Shown: positions 10,830-24,130, counted from the stretch's first letter. The stretch is DNA of 64,000 nucleotides from Trichobilharzia szidati (GCA_944472155.2 OX235271.1:119541329-119605328); one strand, 5' to 3'. The notes: a model not told the origin generated them from the sequence alone. Numbers and translations: made by a program.

Positions 10830-13800
10830 TTATTGTTCCCTTGGGTTCCTAGTGGAACATAGGGCTTCAACTGCACGCCTCCACTTGCTTCTGTCTTCTG
10901 CTGTACTTTTCACTTGCATCCATGTTAATCCATACTGTTTCAGTTCCTCATCACACGATCTCCTCCATGTCACCCTTGGACGTCCCACTCGCCGCTTCCC
11001 TTTCGGGTTCCACTCGAGGGCCTGACGCGCGATGTCACCCAGCGGCCTCCTCAGCGAGTGTCCAATCCATCTCCACTTTCTCCTGCATATTTGTTGGGCG
11101 ATTGGTTCCTGTTTTGTTTGTTCCCATAATTTCTTCTTTGTGATTCTTTCCGGCCATCTAATCTTCAGTATAGAGCGAAGACAGTTGTTGATAAAGGTCT
11201 GCAACCTGTTGAAAATATTCTTGGTGACCCGCCAAGTTTCTGATCCGTACAGCATAACTGACTTGACGTTTGTATTGAAAATCCGTATTTTGTTGTTGAT
11301 GCTGAGTGACGAAGATTTCCAGATTGGTTTCAGGTCGATGAATGTGTTTCTCGCCTTCCCGATTCTCGATTTGACATCCTCGTCCGTTCCTCCTGTAGTT
11401 GAGACAATGCTCCCTAGATAAGTGAAAGAAGTAACCTCTTTCAAATCCTTCCCTTTGATGGTGATTGGCGCTGGATGTTGCTGTTGTTGGTTGGTTATTT
11501 TCATAACCTCCGTCTTTTCTATGTTCACCTGGAGTCCTATCTTTGCTGCTTCTTCGACGATTTTGTCGGTTTTCGCTTGTAAGTCTTCGATTTTGTGTGC
11601 CATCAAACATAAATCATCCGCAAAATCCAGGTCTTCTAGGTTCTTCACGTCGGTCGGTCCAGGATATCCCTGTCTTCTCGTTTCCCACTGTCTGACGCAT
11701 AATCCAGTCCACCACAATTAGGAATATCATTGGTGATAATAAGCACCCTTGTCTGACTCCTGTGTTCACTTTAAACGCCTCACTGAGTTTTCCGTTGTGG
11801 ATCACTTGACATGTGCCGTTGTCGTACAGTTGTTGAATAAGGTCGATGAATATTTGGGGTACGCCGTAGTACTCGAGTAGTTTCCAAATTACTTCGCGGT
11901 CGACGCTGTCGAAGGCCTTCTCAAAGTCTATGAAGTTGAGGTAGAGATTTGATTGCCATTCCTTGATTTGATTTTTTTTTGATTTTGATTTACAGCTTGA
12001 TTCCACACGTATTTGGATCGAACCACGGACCATGTGCATGGTCGGCGAGAGTCCTAACCACTGTGCCACCGACGCATTCCATGCTTTGTTCGATGATAAT
12101 GCGTAGAGTTGCAATTTGGTCAGAACATGATTTACCTTTCCTGAATCCAGCTTGTTCTGGTCGGAGTTCTGTATCCAGTGCGTCCTTTATTCTCTCCAGG
12201 ATGATGCGACTCAGGATTTTACTTGGCGTCGACAGGAGCATGATTCCTCGCCAGTTCTTGCAGAGTCCTAGGTCGCCCTTCTTTGGTAGTTTCACCAGGT
12301 AACCTTTCCTCCAGTCAGTAGGCACCTTTCCCTCTTTCCAGATCTTTTGCAATAATGAAGTCAGCATATCTGCTGTCGTTTCTGGGTCCGCTTTCAGTGC
12401 TTCCGGGGGTATTCCATCTGGTCCGGCTGCTTTTCCAGCTTTCAGAAGCTTGATTGCATTCATGACTTCAGTTTTCGTTGGAGGATTGGTGTCAACTTGC
12501 AGTTGTGTACGTGCTGTTGTTGGTATTACTGGACGGGTTGTAGGTGGTGGTCGGTTCAAGAGTCCTTTGAAGTGGTCCGCCCATTGTTTAATCTGTCTTT
12601 CTTCTTTGGTAATTGGGTTCCCTTGGCTGTCTTTTATAGGTTTCACTTGTGTTGATCTCTTCCCGGATAGAGACTTGGTTATCTGATATAGTGTCCTCAG
12701 GTCCCTTTTGCCTGCCGCCTTCTCAGCTTCAGTAGCCAGGTTGTCGTAGAATTGTCTTTTGTCCTTCCTGGCACTCTTCTTCACTTCTTTGTCCAGTGCT
12801 GTGTAAGTTGAGTTCAGCGTCTCTTTCTCTTGTCCATCTTTGCATTGAATCATTTTTTCTTTCACCTTTCTCCTCTCCTCTATTAGTTTCCAAGTGTCTG
12901 TTGAGAGCCATTCCTTGTCTTGTTTCTTCTTTCTTCCTAAAACCGTTGAGCACGTTTCGTTGAAAATTACCTTCAGAGAGTTCCAATGGTCTTCCACGGA
13001 TGATTCCTCAGTGGTGCCACGTAGTGTTTCCTGCTTTGCTCTGACCGTTGCAGTGAAAATGTCCTGTGTGATTGTGTCCTTCAGTTTTTCAGTGTTGAAC
13101 TTGCATTGTGGCCTATCCCCAGCTATCCTCGAGGCTTTCAGCTTCACCTTGAATGTCCCTTGTACTAGATAGTGGTCTGAACCCACATCTGCTCCTCTCC
13201 TCGATCTTGTGTCCAGTAGGCTCCGTCTCCACTTCCTTGAGATTGAAATGAAGTCTATCTGGTTTTTGGTGTGTCCATCTGGTGAAATCCATGTTGCCTT
13301 GTGTATATCCCTGTGTTTGAACACACTGCCACCAATCACCAAATCATTGAAGGCGCAGAAGTCTGAGAAGAGTTCGCCATTTTCGTTCATTTCACCGAGG
13401 GCCTCACGACCCATGGTGAGTTCTCTTCCTGTATTGTCTCCTCCCAGTTTCGCATTCATGTCGCCCATCAGGATTTTGATATCGCTCTTTGGGACGTTGT
13501 CCATTGCTGTTTGTAGTTGACTGTAGAAATCCTCCTTCTTCTCATGTTCTGAGACGTTTGTAGGCGCGTAGCATTGAATGATTGTAACCTTTTTTCCTTT
13601 TGAGTTGAACCTGGCTGTCATTATCCTGGAGGAGATTGGTTCCCACTGCATGAGAGCTTTAGCCGCTGTTGGTGACATCATGATGGCTACTCCCTCGGTG
13701 TGCTCGTGATTGTCCTCTGGGTGACCGGAGTAGATTATTGTCTCTCCAGTTGATAGTTGGCTCCTTCCACATCCGTTCCATCTGCTCTCGCAGATTCCCA

Positions 13801-14089
13801 ACACTTCTATTTTATATCTCCTCATTTCTGCGGCTACCTGAGCAGCCTTCCCAGCTTCGTACATTGTACGAACATTCCACGTCCCCATCCTTATTTTCGC
13901 TTTCATCGAAAGAAGGCACATCGGCTGATTGGCTTCCCGAAGGCTTTCACCAGCCCGCGTCATTTCACTTCCCCGATTCCAGCGAAAAATAAGGTCACTA
14001 TTTGTAATTTTAGAATTTTGAATATATTTGTGCGTTGAAGTTTTAGTAGCAATTTGGTTAAGTTTTGGGGGTGGAGTTGCTAGCACCAC
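10830..14089 (-). pseudogene. RTE LINE endonuclease-reverse transcriptase (interrupted)
   Basis: The N-terminal part (14089 down to about 12081) has an apurinic-type endonuclease: MGTWNVRTMYEAG, ILMGDMNAKLGG and catalytic SDHYLV. The RT follows: KAAGPDGIPPEALK, RPEQAGFRKGKSCSDQI, then after the SINE FIDFEKAFDSVDRE, GVRQGCLLSPMIF and catalytic FADDLCLM (near 11620). The C-terminal segment includes LYGSETW and RRKWRWIGHSLRR, then a stop at 10830. This enzyme would nick target DNA and copy the element RNA by target-primed reverse transcription. Without the SINE and the single frameshift near 11660 the frame would be continuous at about 1,050 codons, so this is a young copy. The upstream ATG at 14089 may not be the real start; an internal ATG at the sequence MKAKIRMGTWNV is another candidate. 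Confidence 0.88.
11963..12074 (-). repeat. tRNA-derived SINE inserted in the LINE RT region
   Basis: Read on the minus strand it begins GCGTCGGTGGCACAGTGGTTAG (tRNA-like box A region), includes a box-B-like GGTTCGATCC and ends in an A/T-rich tail with repeated ATCAAA units. It is flanked by CATTCC at 11957-11962 and 12075-12080, a likely 6-bp target duplication. It is a shortened relative of the copy at 14605-14815. Confidence 0.75.
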
Positions 14090-14162
14090 GCCCCAACCCT
14101 CCCTCTTTATCCGGGCTTGGGACCGGCTAGAATATTAGTGACCTAGTAATCTAGGCGAGGTT

Positions 14163-14175
14163 ACTATGTTGTTTA
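14163..14175 (-). repeat. Target-site duplication, 5' side of RTE LINE
   Basis: Exact copy of 10811-10823, fixing the LINE 5' end at 14162. Confidence 0.8.
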
Positions 14176-14604
14176 GTCCTACTAATTTATGACTTTTGCT
14201 GGAGTTTTCAACCTATAATGAAGCACTACGCCTCGATATCTTAATTGGCACTTCGTACGAAGTTCATGCACAGCCGCCGGACTGCAGGTATATGAGTCTC
14301 AGGTTATTTGACGTTAAGTTTAAAAAAATTGTGATATGGAAACCGAAAGTCAGATACTCGATGTGGTAATACCCTAAACAGTAACTTGAAACAGTATTAA
14401 TAGCAAGGATAGTATTCAACGACTAGAAAGGCAAGTTTGGATATAAAAAATATTGTTATTCCCAATAGCAATCAGTAATACTAAAAATATTACCTAAAAA
14501 GTGAGAGTACGAGAGAAAATAATAAAAAACGAAAATCACGCAGTTAAGTACGAAAAACTATGCCCTGCCATGCCTTCTAAGCTATCCTGCTATTATGAGG
14601 GCTT
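14176..14604. other. No gene recognised
   Basis: AT-rich sequence between the LINE and the next SINE. Probably continues the older repeat into which the LINE inserted. Confidence 0.3.
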
Positions 14605-14815
14605 ACAATGTGAAGATTTATTTTTATTTTTTATTATTTTGATTTACAGCTTGATTCCACACCGTATTTTCAGTACAAGTATGGAATTTTCAGCATAGAT
14701 ATCGGTAGCCTAAATTCAGGCCGACCATAGATATCGGGTGTGCGCCGGCAGGGGATCAAACCCCGGACCATGTGCATGGTCGGCGAGAGTCCTAACCACT
14801 GTGCCACCGACGCAA
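14605..14815 (-). repeat. tRNA-derived SINE, longer copy
   Basis: On the minus strand it starts TGCGTCGGTGGCACAGTGG (box A region), has a box-B-like GGGTTTGATCCC and ends GTGTGGAATCAAGCTGTAAA followed by an A/T-rich tail. The head and tail match the SINE at 11963-12074; the middle (about 14667-14750) is present only here, so the other copy is internally deleted. Confidence 0.75.
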
Positions 14816-14819
14816 ACGT

Positions 14820-15230
14820 GTATTCAGAGGACTCAGGTTGCAGACAGACCTGAAAAATCTTGGAAACTGGGAGAAGCCTATAGTCTGTCTTCCGACTCAA
14901 AGGACAAAATAGCGTAGAAGCTATATGTCCAGGGAGCTGCCATCGGCTTAGAGGTGATCTCAATACTGCCCACAAGATAACAAATGACGAAAAACACCTA
15001 AACAAAGGTATTCTGCCAGGTGCCTCTTCGTGGAAACGCGCATATGATAACAGGGAGCAGAAGCTCGAGTGCTCTCCCATAGCTTCTAGTTAGCCGCCCA
15101 TGGAACTGTCTTCCAGTAGCCGTCGTCGGTGCATCATCAGTGAAAGACTCTAAAAGAGGGCTGGATAATCACGCAGCTAAACAAGTGCAGCGTCCAAATG
15201 AACTGATGGTATATTTAATATGATTCCGAT
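14820..15230 (+). pseudogene. 3' fragment of a CR1-like LINE
   Basis: Segments such as ACAAGATAACAAATGACGAA and the following AAACAAAGGTATTCTGCCAG closely match the 3' part of the CR1-like element at 18770-18830. The frame is lost. This is a separate decayed copy in the same orientation. Confidence 0.55.
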
Positions 15231-15329
15231 TATGATACAACAGTGTATCCACTTTTTCGCGTTCTGTGTGCTAACGCTGTACACGTTCAAAGGCATGCAA
15301 CGCTATATTAGGAAGCAAAATTGAAAGCT

Positions 15330-18300
15330 TCAAAAGATGTTAAGGAAATCGAATTCTGAACAGCACTTGACGAACGCAAAAGTGCACAACCACCAGGAAG
15401 CTTGGTAACACAGGAAAGGTTGGTCAGAACCTGATGAAGTCCAAATTATTGACCCTGCAAAGGAATACAAGCACCCAAAGACCAAACCTAAGTCTGAGGT
15501 CAGTCGGTCCAATTCACTTACACTTTTTAATGTACCTGTGAGCAAGGATAGCTTGCTTGAACAACGGGCCCTGTTTGACCAGGAACAGTAGTCCAATTTG
15601 TGCAACAAATTACGTCTGAACACTAGTTCAGCGAAACTGTGCAGGCGTCACGAGGGTGTCTACCTACCTCAGGGTAAGTCACCGCATTAAAAGTTGTAGT
15701 GGGCTAACAGGCAATTGGCGAGGGAGTCACCGGAACTGATGCCTTCCACCTCTATGGTCATACACGGTGTTCCGGAGCTGGAAACTGGCACTGCTTGTGA
15801 AAAACACATGCATGAAGTACAGCAATCGATATGGCTGTCATCTCGGAGGGCCCTTGGTGCTTCTGGAGTGCTATTTATTTTCTGGCTACTTCGTCTCGCT
15901 CATCTCACGCCGATTGGTTCCCCGAGACTGCTAAGTGTCAAATTCCAGCAACAGTTGGCCCTAGTACTTCAACGGTGGTACGAGACCAGTGGAAAAATGG
16001 GAGGACACATCCGATGCTGTGAACCATAAGGAGGCAGCAGACTGAAGTCTTAATACGTCCCCAAGCCTCAGTGACACTAGAGTGATGCGGTACTGAGAAT
16101 AACAGTCAGTATCACCCAAGTGTTCCACCCGAATCCAAGGAAAAAACGAATACCGGCCGGTTCCATCGGAATCGGCCAACTAGTCCGAATAGTAAGTCCC
16201 CTACCAGCAGACGACTTAACGTCAACTAACCCACAACACGCTGAGGTTGTGATACTCACTGTCAGCTGCTTACAAAGCAATGTGAGAGGATTGAGAGGAA
16301 AAGTAGGAGAACTCAGAAACCTTCAGTCACACCCACACCTTAAAAAATGATTTTGACTGAAACCTGGCTAACCACCACTATCGCGAACAAAGAAATTAGT
16401 ATAGGTTCTGGTCAGGAGAAACAGAGATGACAAGGAAGGGGGAATTGCTGCATATTTGACAAGCAACTAAAATGTGTACGCACAAAGGACCCATCACTTA
16501 ATGAACTTCCAGATTTCGAATAGTGTCATCTAACCGTAGGCCACACCAAGCACTTACTGGGTGGCATCTACCGATCACCTACCTGTGGGGCGGAGCACAA
16601 CCAGCTACTGCTGCTTACCATCGCGGGGACACAGGACTTGTGCTGTGACCAAATCATCATAGCTGGAGATTTCAGCGCTACATCACTGAACCTTGACTCG
16701 GGGTATGCTCAGGGAAAATCCTGCAGAAATATACTGCAAACCATTCGAAATACGGGACTGACCGAGAATGTTGGAGACCACATCAGGAGAGGACCTAGTG
16801 GAAAGTCATTGAAACTAGATTACATTCTAGCTATTGACCAACTACTTATCGAAAAGGTCCAGATCATGACTCCTCTAGGAACTAGTGACCATGCAGTCAT
16901 AAGATTCGATTTAGTTCTCTGTGAGCACTTGCACTGAGACGTTACGTGACCGTGTTTGTGCTATAGTAATGTGAACTATGCTGGAATGTGGAGGCTTTTG
17001 TCCAACGCAGAATGGCTCTTAGCATGGGATGAGTTATCTTTGGATGGGCACTGGGAAGTGGTAAAAGAGATTATTCACACAGCAATCTCGGATACCTTCC
17101 CTTAAGTCACAACACAGCCCAAAAATGGTCATCATGGCTGAGGAGAGGTACGCAACGTATTCTGCAAGCAAAGCGGAAGGCCTGGTTTACGTGGTGAGTA
17201 TCCAAGAGTCAGACCGACCAAGATACAAACCTGGAACTCAGGAACCGGTGCAACGTGAGAGTCAGGAGTGACAGGAGGTCATCCCAGGCTAACCTTACCA
17301 AAAAACTCTTAGCAAACCCCTAAAGCTTGTATCGATCCATTTCGGAAAGAAAACAAACCAAACAGGGGGCACGCGCCTTAGTAGGTACTAACGGTCAATG
17401 CCTCCCTAGTTTGGAGATGGCGGAAGCATTCATTTTAGCCTTTGCCAAACAGTTAAATAGCAATGTGGGTATTACCGGTACGGACGAAAATGCCGATACT
17501 ACTATTTTACCGGAGATAGACGTAGTGGCTACTCCCCAAATAAACCCGGCAGTAGTTCTAGGAAAGCCACAGAGACTCACATCCGGGAAGTTCCCAGATT
17601 GTGACGAAATCAGGCCATCTGTTCTGAAACAGTGCGCCGAAGCTCTCTGTCTGCGACTTGTTCCAACACTCGATGGATTCGGGGAAACTACCAAGGGAGT
17701 GGAAAAGAGCCATCATCTCTTCGATATTCAAGAGTGAGGATAAAAAAACGCCATTACTTATAGGCCAGTAGCTCTACTCTCAGTGGTATCAGAAGTACTA
17801 GGAAGTATTATTGGTGACCACATCAGGGAGTACCTCGGTAGGACTAATAGACTCCATGAAGCTCAACACAGTTTCAAGAAAGGCAGATCCTGTGTAACAA
17901 ATCTATCAGCTTGAGACGATTGGACATCATGCTGGGATATGAATGTTCCAGTCCCTGTGGTCTTTCTAGACTTGAGGAAGGCATTTGACACAGTCCGCCA
18001 TAACCTTTTCCCACACAGAATAAGTCAGACAGGTATAGGTGGGCCACTTCTGTCATGGTTAAAGGACCACCTAGCTGAAAGGAAATTTCGCACTAAGGTC
18101 AATGGAGTCCAATCACCTTGGTGAAGCTCGTCATCAGGAGTGTCGCAGGGTTCTATCCTAGGACCACTGATGTTTTTGATTTTTATCAATGACCTACCAA
18201 GCCATCCAAGCTGCCTGACTCTTCTATACGCTGACGGCGTGAAAATGAGGAGGGCGATAAAGTGTCCGTAGGACTCAGATAGGCTGCAGGCAGATCTAAA

Positions 18301-19040
18301 GCCCCTGGAAGACTAGGTGGTGGCCAGTGGCATGACTTTCAAATTGAGAACGAGCAAAGTAGTGAAATAATACAGCTGTAGGCTGCGGAATGCAAGTTAC
18401 ACCCTGTGCAACGAAAGCTTGATAAACACAACGTCGGAGTGTGACTTAAGTCTAGTTCTGATGGAGAAAATGGACACAAGCGTAAATTGCGCAGGGAGGG
18501 CATATGCAGTCATACACTTTACACATAGACAGTTAAGTGCACTCACTTCTGAGCTCTTTCTAAGGTTGTACAAAACATACGTCAGACCACACCTTGAAGT
18601 GCATAATATTGTTGCTACTCCACTGCTTAGAAGAGCCACCAATCTCATGGAAAGAGTTCAAAGACGGGCGAAAAAAGGAGTGGTTGGTCTCCGAAACAAA
18701 CCATATGATGAAAGGCTGAAGAAATTAGGCCTACTCACACTTAGTTACCGTCGTCTTAGGGGGGATTCGATCACTGCCTACAAGATAACAAATGACCAGA
18801 ATCACCCAAACAAAGGTGTTCTGCCGTTGAGGAGGTGAAAATCCCAGAAGGATAGCTCACCAGAGGGCAAGGACCCGGTTGCGCTCCCACTTATTTTCAC
18901 TGTGGGTTTGCCGTCCCTGGAATTCCTTACCTGCAGATGTAGCTATGGCACCGTCTGTTTACTGAAGATCAGGAACCTTTATCTCACAATCAAGAGGCGA
19001 GCACAAAGAAATCATATTGGTTTATACTAGCTCGTATAAG
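15330..19040 (+). pseudogene. CR1-like LINE, heavily decayed
   Basis: ORF1-like text lies at 15480-16030 (SLTLFNVPVSKDSLLEQR; VIHGVPELETG). Endonuclease pieces follow: NVRGLRGKVGELRN near 16280, IIAGDFSATSLN near 16655 and GTSDHAVIRFDL near 16880. RT pieces are RPVALLSVVSEVLG near 17765, VVFLDLRKAFDTVRHNLF near 17960, [20 protein letters not shown] near 18140, LLYADG near 18220 (catalytic Asp pair mutated) and the C-terminal FLRLYKTYVRPHLE. Many stops and frame changes separate the pieces, so it is inactive. The family call (CR1/Jockey group) rests on these motifs; a named schistosome family was not determined. Confidence 0.75.
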
Positions 19041-21270
19041 CGGTATTGGATTCTCCGCTTCCCCATTATCCAGCTATTCATTTACTTATTTTGTCATTAT
19101 TATTTTTGAATTATTCTCATCGATTTATTTTTTTAAAATTTCATTATGTATCTGTTTGTACGTCTCTATCTCAGGTCTGCATAATCTACGCTTAGTTTGC
19201 CTTTCCTTGTCTCTCTTTCTGGCCATACTGAACTACAAATGAGTTACAGGATCAACTCCACCACAGACGTGACACATTCTTAACAAACTGCTAACCACAT
19301 ATTACCATAAAAGCCACTCCCCTCGCTAAAGCTGCTGAATTTAAATGGAGGGACAAACTACATCAAGCTTTACTGAAGATTAGAAAGCACAAACAAAAAA
19401 ATCTTATTCATATTTTAAACGATACTGGATACTAGAATATTGAACAGTGTTTTGACAACGACTCGGCGAAAATTCGAAGTCAAAGTCATGGATTTATCAT
19501 CTGATACACTTCTTGGTCCTTCACATATTGGGAAAACTGCAGAGGATCCGAAGTCAACAGCCATAAAATACTTGCAAAAACATGGAATTCTGAGATTAAT
19601 GCAGGTTCGCTGATCTAGTGATCCACTGGATTTTTTTAGAAACTTGTATATGAGATAGCTTTGCTTCAGCCAGAAGACCCTGTTCAGTATATGATTGATC
19701 ACGTTGAAAGCGTAGGAAGTCGCATCGATCCTTAAATGTGATCCTAAATGTGGATATCTCTTTCAGTTGTTAAGTTCGTTTGAAGACCACAAAAACTTTT
19801 AATGTTTGAAAATATACAGTATTAATTATGTTTTCATCAGGGAAATGTCACCAAAAGCTTCTTAGCATGCAAAATACTTCGATTTTACTTTCATAAAATA
19901 AAAGTTATATGTATTATAAATTCGAACTATAGCAGACAGAATTTAGTTTTACTTCAAAGCATTTCACATGTAGTAATAATAATAGAGCAGATATACGACA
20001 TATTGCATGAACGTTTCTATGGTCTGATGTTTTGGCAGTCATTTGTGTGTAATTGGTCTATTAGAGGACCCTTTTTTAAACCAGACAAATGTTGTTGTTA
20101 TACAAAAAGTTTTTAGTGACTGACAGTGTTATTTCAAAACATTTGACCAACAATAATTGAACACACTTGCAGTTTTATCAGTCATTCATTTGCCTAATGT
20201 GTAGGCATTCATAGATACGAAACCGAAAGATGTAATGAATTCGAGGAGTGCTGCCCGCGGTAATATTTTCTAAAATATCAAATATTATTGGGTAAGCGTT
20301 TAGCATCCTATCTTACTAGTGACTGTCGGTCGAAGTAAACTTTTAATGCCAACTTTACCTACTCGTATGTATGCTTCTGACAGTAACAGTTGAAACATCC
20401 CAAGAACCTACATCTGATTTATATTATATTTATTTTAGAATTAATTTGCTTGTTTTAGAACCTAATTACGAAGTATAGTATCGTGATACCTGTAGTTCCT
20501 CTTAAGCGACTCTTTGAGAGTTTTATGGGGTTTCATAGTCTTCTAAATATAAAAACGAGTGTAAAACAATGTTTGAAAATTTTACGCTTATTTGCTGAAG
20601 CAGAGATAACACCCATCAAATGATGACAAAATTATTTTTACTTTTATCCTCACCACAAAATTACGATGAAGTACTGCATCATAAAACATCCATAATATAC
20701 TACATCAAATAGCTTTCCAAAAGACTGTGTATAAAAATTCTATTTTAATAAACACCGTGATGATGACGAAGAGGTCGTTGACCATTTGTTTCTACTACTA
20801 AGATAAAGGTCTCATTCTAGTACCAGCGATGACACAACTATCCATCACTCACTAAGGTAGTGTCATGGGTAGGCCACCCGTCCACCTTCTTTACTATACT
20901 GGATTAGCAACCAGTGGACAGTATGACCGCTACTGGAATGGTATTCATAGTATGCCGAAGTTATTATTCCAATATGACAACACTTACTGAATGACGACCT
21001 TCACCACGCTCAGATACACAGCCGGACTTCAGAACTACTGGTATGATGGTACCATTTAGTGTGAGCAGTTCTACAGCTCAGAGAGGCCAAGATTTACAGG
21101 ATTAGAGGAAGACTGCACACTTCAAAACATAGTGAACCAGACCTTTGACGGACAGTCTAACAACTTCAAAGGTGGCTTAGGCTAATGCATACCGACCTGG
21201 TTTTAACTATGCGATTAGAGATCTCATACGTCACACATCCTCCAATACTCATATTACTACTTAGATGCAC
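19041..21270. other. No gene recognised; AT-rich
   Basis: Only short frames without motifs. A fragment at 19330-19430 (GAGGACAAACTACATCAAGC-like text and AAGCACAAACAAAAAAATC) resembles the tail of the CR1-like element ending near 19020, so it may be a second tail copy. Confidence 0.3.
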
Positions 21271-21273
21271 GAA

Positions 21274-21462
21274 CTAATCAACTACTTCTAGCGGTTCACC
21301 TGAAAGGCTCCTGTCACTCATGCAACAGTACATTGCACTTACAGGGAGTAAACCACATACTGGACTTGAAAACACTAAGTGTGAATTGGCAGATTGTATG
21401 TTATCGCGCAGTAAGACAATGTCGTTTGCATACCTGAGCTCAGAAAGTATTTTCCCAGACAT
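21274..21462 (-). pseudogene. Reverse transcriptase fragment
   Basis: The minus strand reads GKILSELRYANDIVLLRDNI, which matches the RT catalytic region of LINEs (usual form ELRYADDIVLL) with the first catalytic Asp changed to Asn. No other RT motif is connected to it. It is a remnant of an older minus-strand LINE. Confidence 0.5.
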
Positions 21463-23820
21463 ATCTACTCCACCAACACACGTTCTTCAAAGCCGTCTTC
21501 AGAATGCCATCGACGGCAAAGTTAAAGAGGAATGTTGAGAGTGGGCAACATTGTCTAACCTCACTGTTAGTTGAAGACATCATTGAAAGTATTTTGTGTG
21601 ACTTCATACTAGCTGAAGTGCTTCTTCTTAGAGATTACAAGATGTTTAAAGATTTCCAAAGACCATTTGTCTATAACAAACGTTTATAGAGATCGATTCT
21701 GTTCAATGAATGGAAGCCTTAGAATTAAGAAGTACAACCACTGCAATGAGTGTAATGGTGTACTAGGGACTTACAAAATGTGAACGCGTGATTAGTGTGT
21801 CCACGACATAAACAAACCTAGCCTGCTATTCGCCAATAATTGCCCATTGCGTTTTACACAGGCCACGGAGGAAGACAATAGCAATTACTTTTGACGCAAC
21901 AGGTTAATACTTGGATGATTGTCACATGCATTACGGAAACTTTTTTTAAAATAGGTGCAGTCACGGCTCCATTCTACATCCTCATTTTCGCATACTTTCT
22001 TATGAAATCTAATCAGTTCCCTAACTAGAGTCTGGCAGCCAACTATAAAAGGAACCAGAGACGAGTGGTTTCGGTGCTCTGTGCCATCAGAGTAGTTGGA
22101 ATTCTTTCTCAACCTCTGTTTCGTTAAATGGATGGTACTGACTGACCATGGAGCACTGTGATTATTAGTATTAGACTCTGGTTCTGTTGGCCAGCTAAAC
22201 TGTTTTCAAAGTGCTATACCCAGTCTTCCAGGCGTATTTTGTCGGTTTCTAGTCAGTGTAGCACCTGTCTCACAGACAGTCTCTTTGATACTATGCTTCT
22301 CGCTGACGGTGGCTCAAATGAGCTGGAACAGCTTTTTAATGCCGCAAGATGCACCTGATGATACCACCTCACACACACGTTCCAATCGTCAGGCTTCATG
22401 GTCTTCACGTAAACACATTTAGATCTTAGGTGTAAGAGCCTAACGCACTTTGTTGTACTCGCTACACACTTGAATAGACCTAAAAGCGTCGAGAAGCTTA
22501 CAAAAGCCCAGTGATTTCTAGCGTAGCAACATTACTCATCATATTCATGGCATATTGTGAGTCCCATTAATGTTGGTCAACAATTAAGGATTAAGTTTGG
22601 CTAGATTCGGTACTTGGCAGAGGTATTAAGTGCTACCAGCCTACTTATGTTAGGCTGTTGAGGACGACGTTTGTGATCTTCGCCGAATCGAAGGATAAAC
22701 CTGATACACACCAGAACATAATCAGAATCAAGACAAGTACTCCAGAAGCAGTGACAGTCCACTATGCATCTATGTCAATGGTAGCAATATGAAATGTTTG
22801 AGTTCAGACTTGACTGGCAGTGATTGTCAAGCAGTCGGTAGGGGCTAGAAACTGGATGTAACCTGCGCAGAGCCACAAAAGGCAGTTAACATTATTTGCC
22901 TGCGACCATATACTCACCACTGCCCATCTAAATGGCACTTCTTTGAGCCCAGATGTCTAACCTGTGCATATAAGTCCCCAGCTTGTACTACGATATCTGT
23001 TGAACGCGCATTCTTATTAGGCTCATGCAGTTGGTGGAGGGACATATCCTTAACTGAGTTCGACCAGAAAGTTCCCAGTCCATAAGCGGATTACGAAAAG
23101 GCGATGGACCTCTGACAAGTTGCCCTCTACTGTAGTATGACCTTTACGCTTCACAGCACATAAAAGACTGTTTAGTGGGGATCCAGTGGGATAATGCATT
23201 TTCGACCCTAGCGCTTACTCTGACGCCAGAAAAGCTGGATGCCGACTCAGATCGCGTAGTACACACTTAGAATTTGGAGGTGAAAAAGTATTTGAAGCAT
23301 TTTACTGGGAAAATATATATGCGGGTCACAGTGATACAGAGTACACTAATAGAGATTTCCTAGGATTCTGGTAGGAAATGCTTCTCGTCTGATTTGCACA
23401 AACGTCAGAATGTTGTAGGTGGCAAGCTTGAATGCGATAAGCAGTTTCAGAATATCAGATATTGCACTGGAGGCTAACTTTTTTAAGACAACTAACTAGT
23501 AGCTGGAAACAGCATGGATAGACTGAGATGTCAAACAACAGTGAGTGGCTAAAAATTAGAGATACTGAAAAATGCAGATGTGATAAGAATAAAACAAAAG
23601 ATTCTCATTTAAAAAATAAAATGACATACTATCAGGCCGCTAAATAAATGAAGGACGAAGTAATCTGTGACAGAGTGAATTCGAGTCCAATTTCCCACTG
23701 ATTGTTGTTCAGTGAATTGTGCGAGAGCTGACATACTAACATGGCCAGTCAGACCGAAGCAGATGGTTGTCTGACAGAACCACTCCTCGAGCATTTGACT
23801 TAAAGTCTAATCCAAAAGGC
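21463..23820. other. Old repeat debris, no intact gene
   Basis: Several frames of 60-75 codons lie on both strands, for example 21885-22112 on the minus strand (Cys/His/Lys-rich) and 22158-22358 on the plus strand. None carries a motif I can support. Context suggests decayed LINE sequence. Confidence 0.25.
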
Positions 23821-23825
23821 CCAGA

Positions 23826-24130
23826 GCAGCGTCAGGAGCTGTGCTCCTGTGGTTGCCGGAGATCAAAATGGGTTAGTACGCCTTTTGGATTCTGGAGCCT
23901 AGGTTTGGAATCAGAGTATTCCAGTTGTCTTGAGTGACACCTCTATTCATCAGTCCAGTGACAACCACCGAACTGTTGTGAGAATGTTCCAGCTGCGTGA
24001 AGACAGTGAAGAGGGCCTACGAGTGTTGCCCTGCATGAATTTGTTTGATTTCAAGATTGATAATAAAATGACTTCAGGAGTATTGGGATGGAACTTATCT
24101 GTCAGAGACTATAAACACTTGACCACATGA
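23826..24130 (+). pseudogene. Possible BEL/Pao-type protease remnant
   Basis: The plus-strand frame reads VVAGDQNGLVRLLDSGA then a TAG, then continues in frame to a TGA at 24128-24130. LLDSGA followed by a hydrophobic stretch resembles the retropepsin active site of BEL/Pao polyproteins, which commonly read LLDSGS. There is no neighbouring RT, so this is a weak, isolated remnant. Confidence 0.35.

Larger units (their letters stand above)
10824..14162 (-). mobile_element. RTE-clade (SR2-like) LINE, full length, minus strand
   Basis: The element is bounded by a 13-bp target-site duplication ACTATGTTGTTTA at 10811-10823 and 14163-14175. Its 3' end (low coordinates) carries a short (AAT)n tail rather than poly(A), typical of RTE elements. 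At 3.34 kb it holds a 5' leader, an endonuclease-RT protein and a short 3' UTR. A 112-bp SINE has inserted within the RT region (11963-12074), and one further frameshift lies near 11660. The element was probably complete on arrival and disabled later. Confidence 0.85.

Noticed and set aside
14700..14815. tRNA gene on the minus strand
   Set aside because: Head of a SINE; the same head occurs at 11963-12074 with a shared non-tRNA tail and a target duplication.
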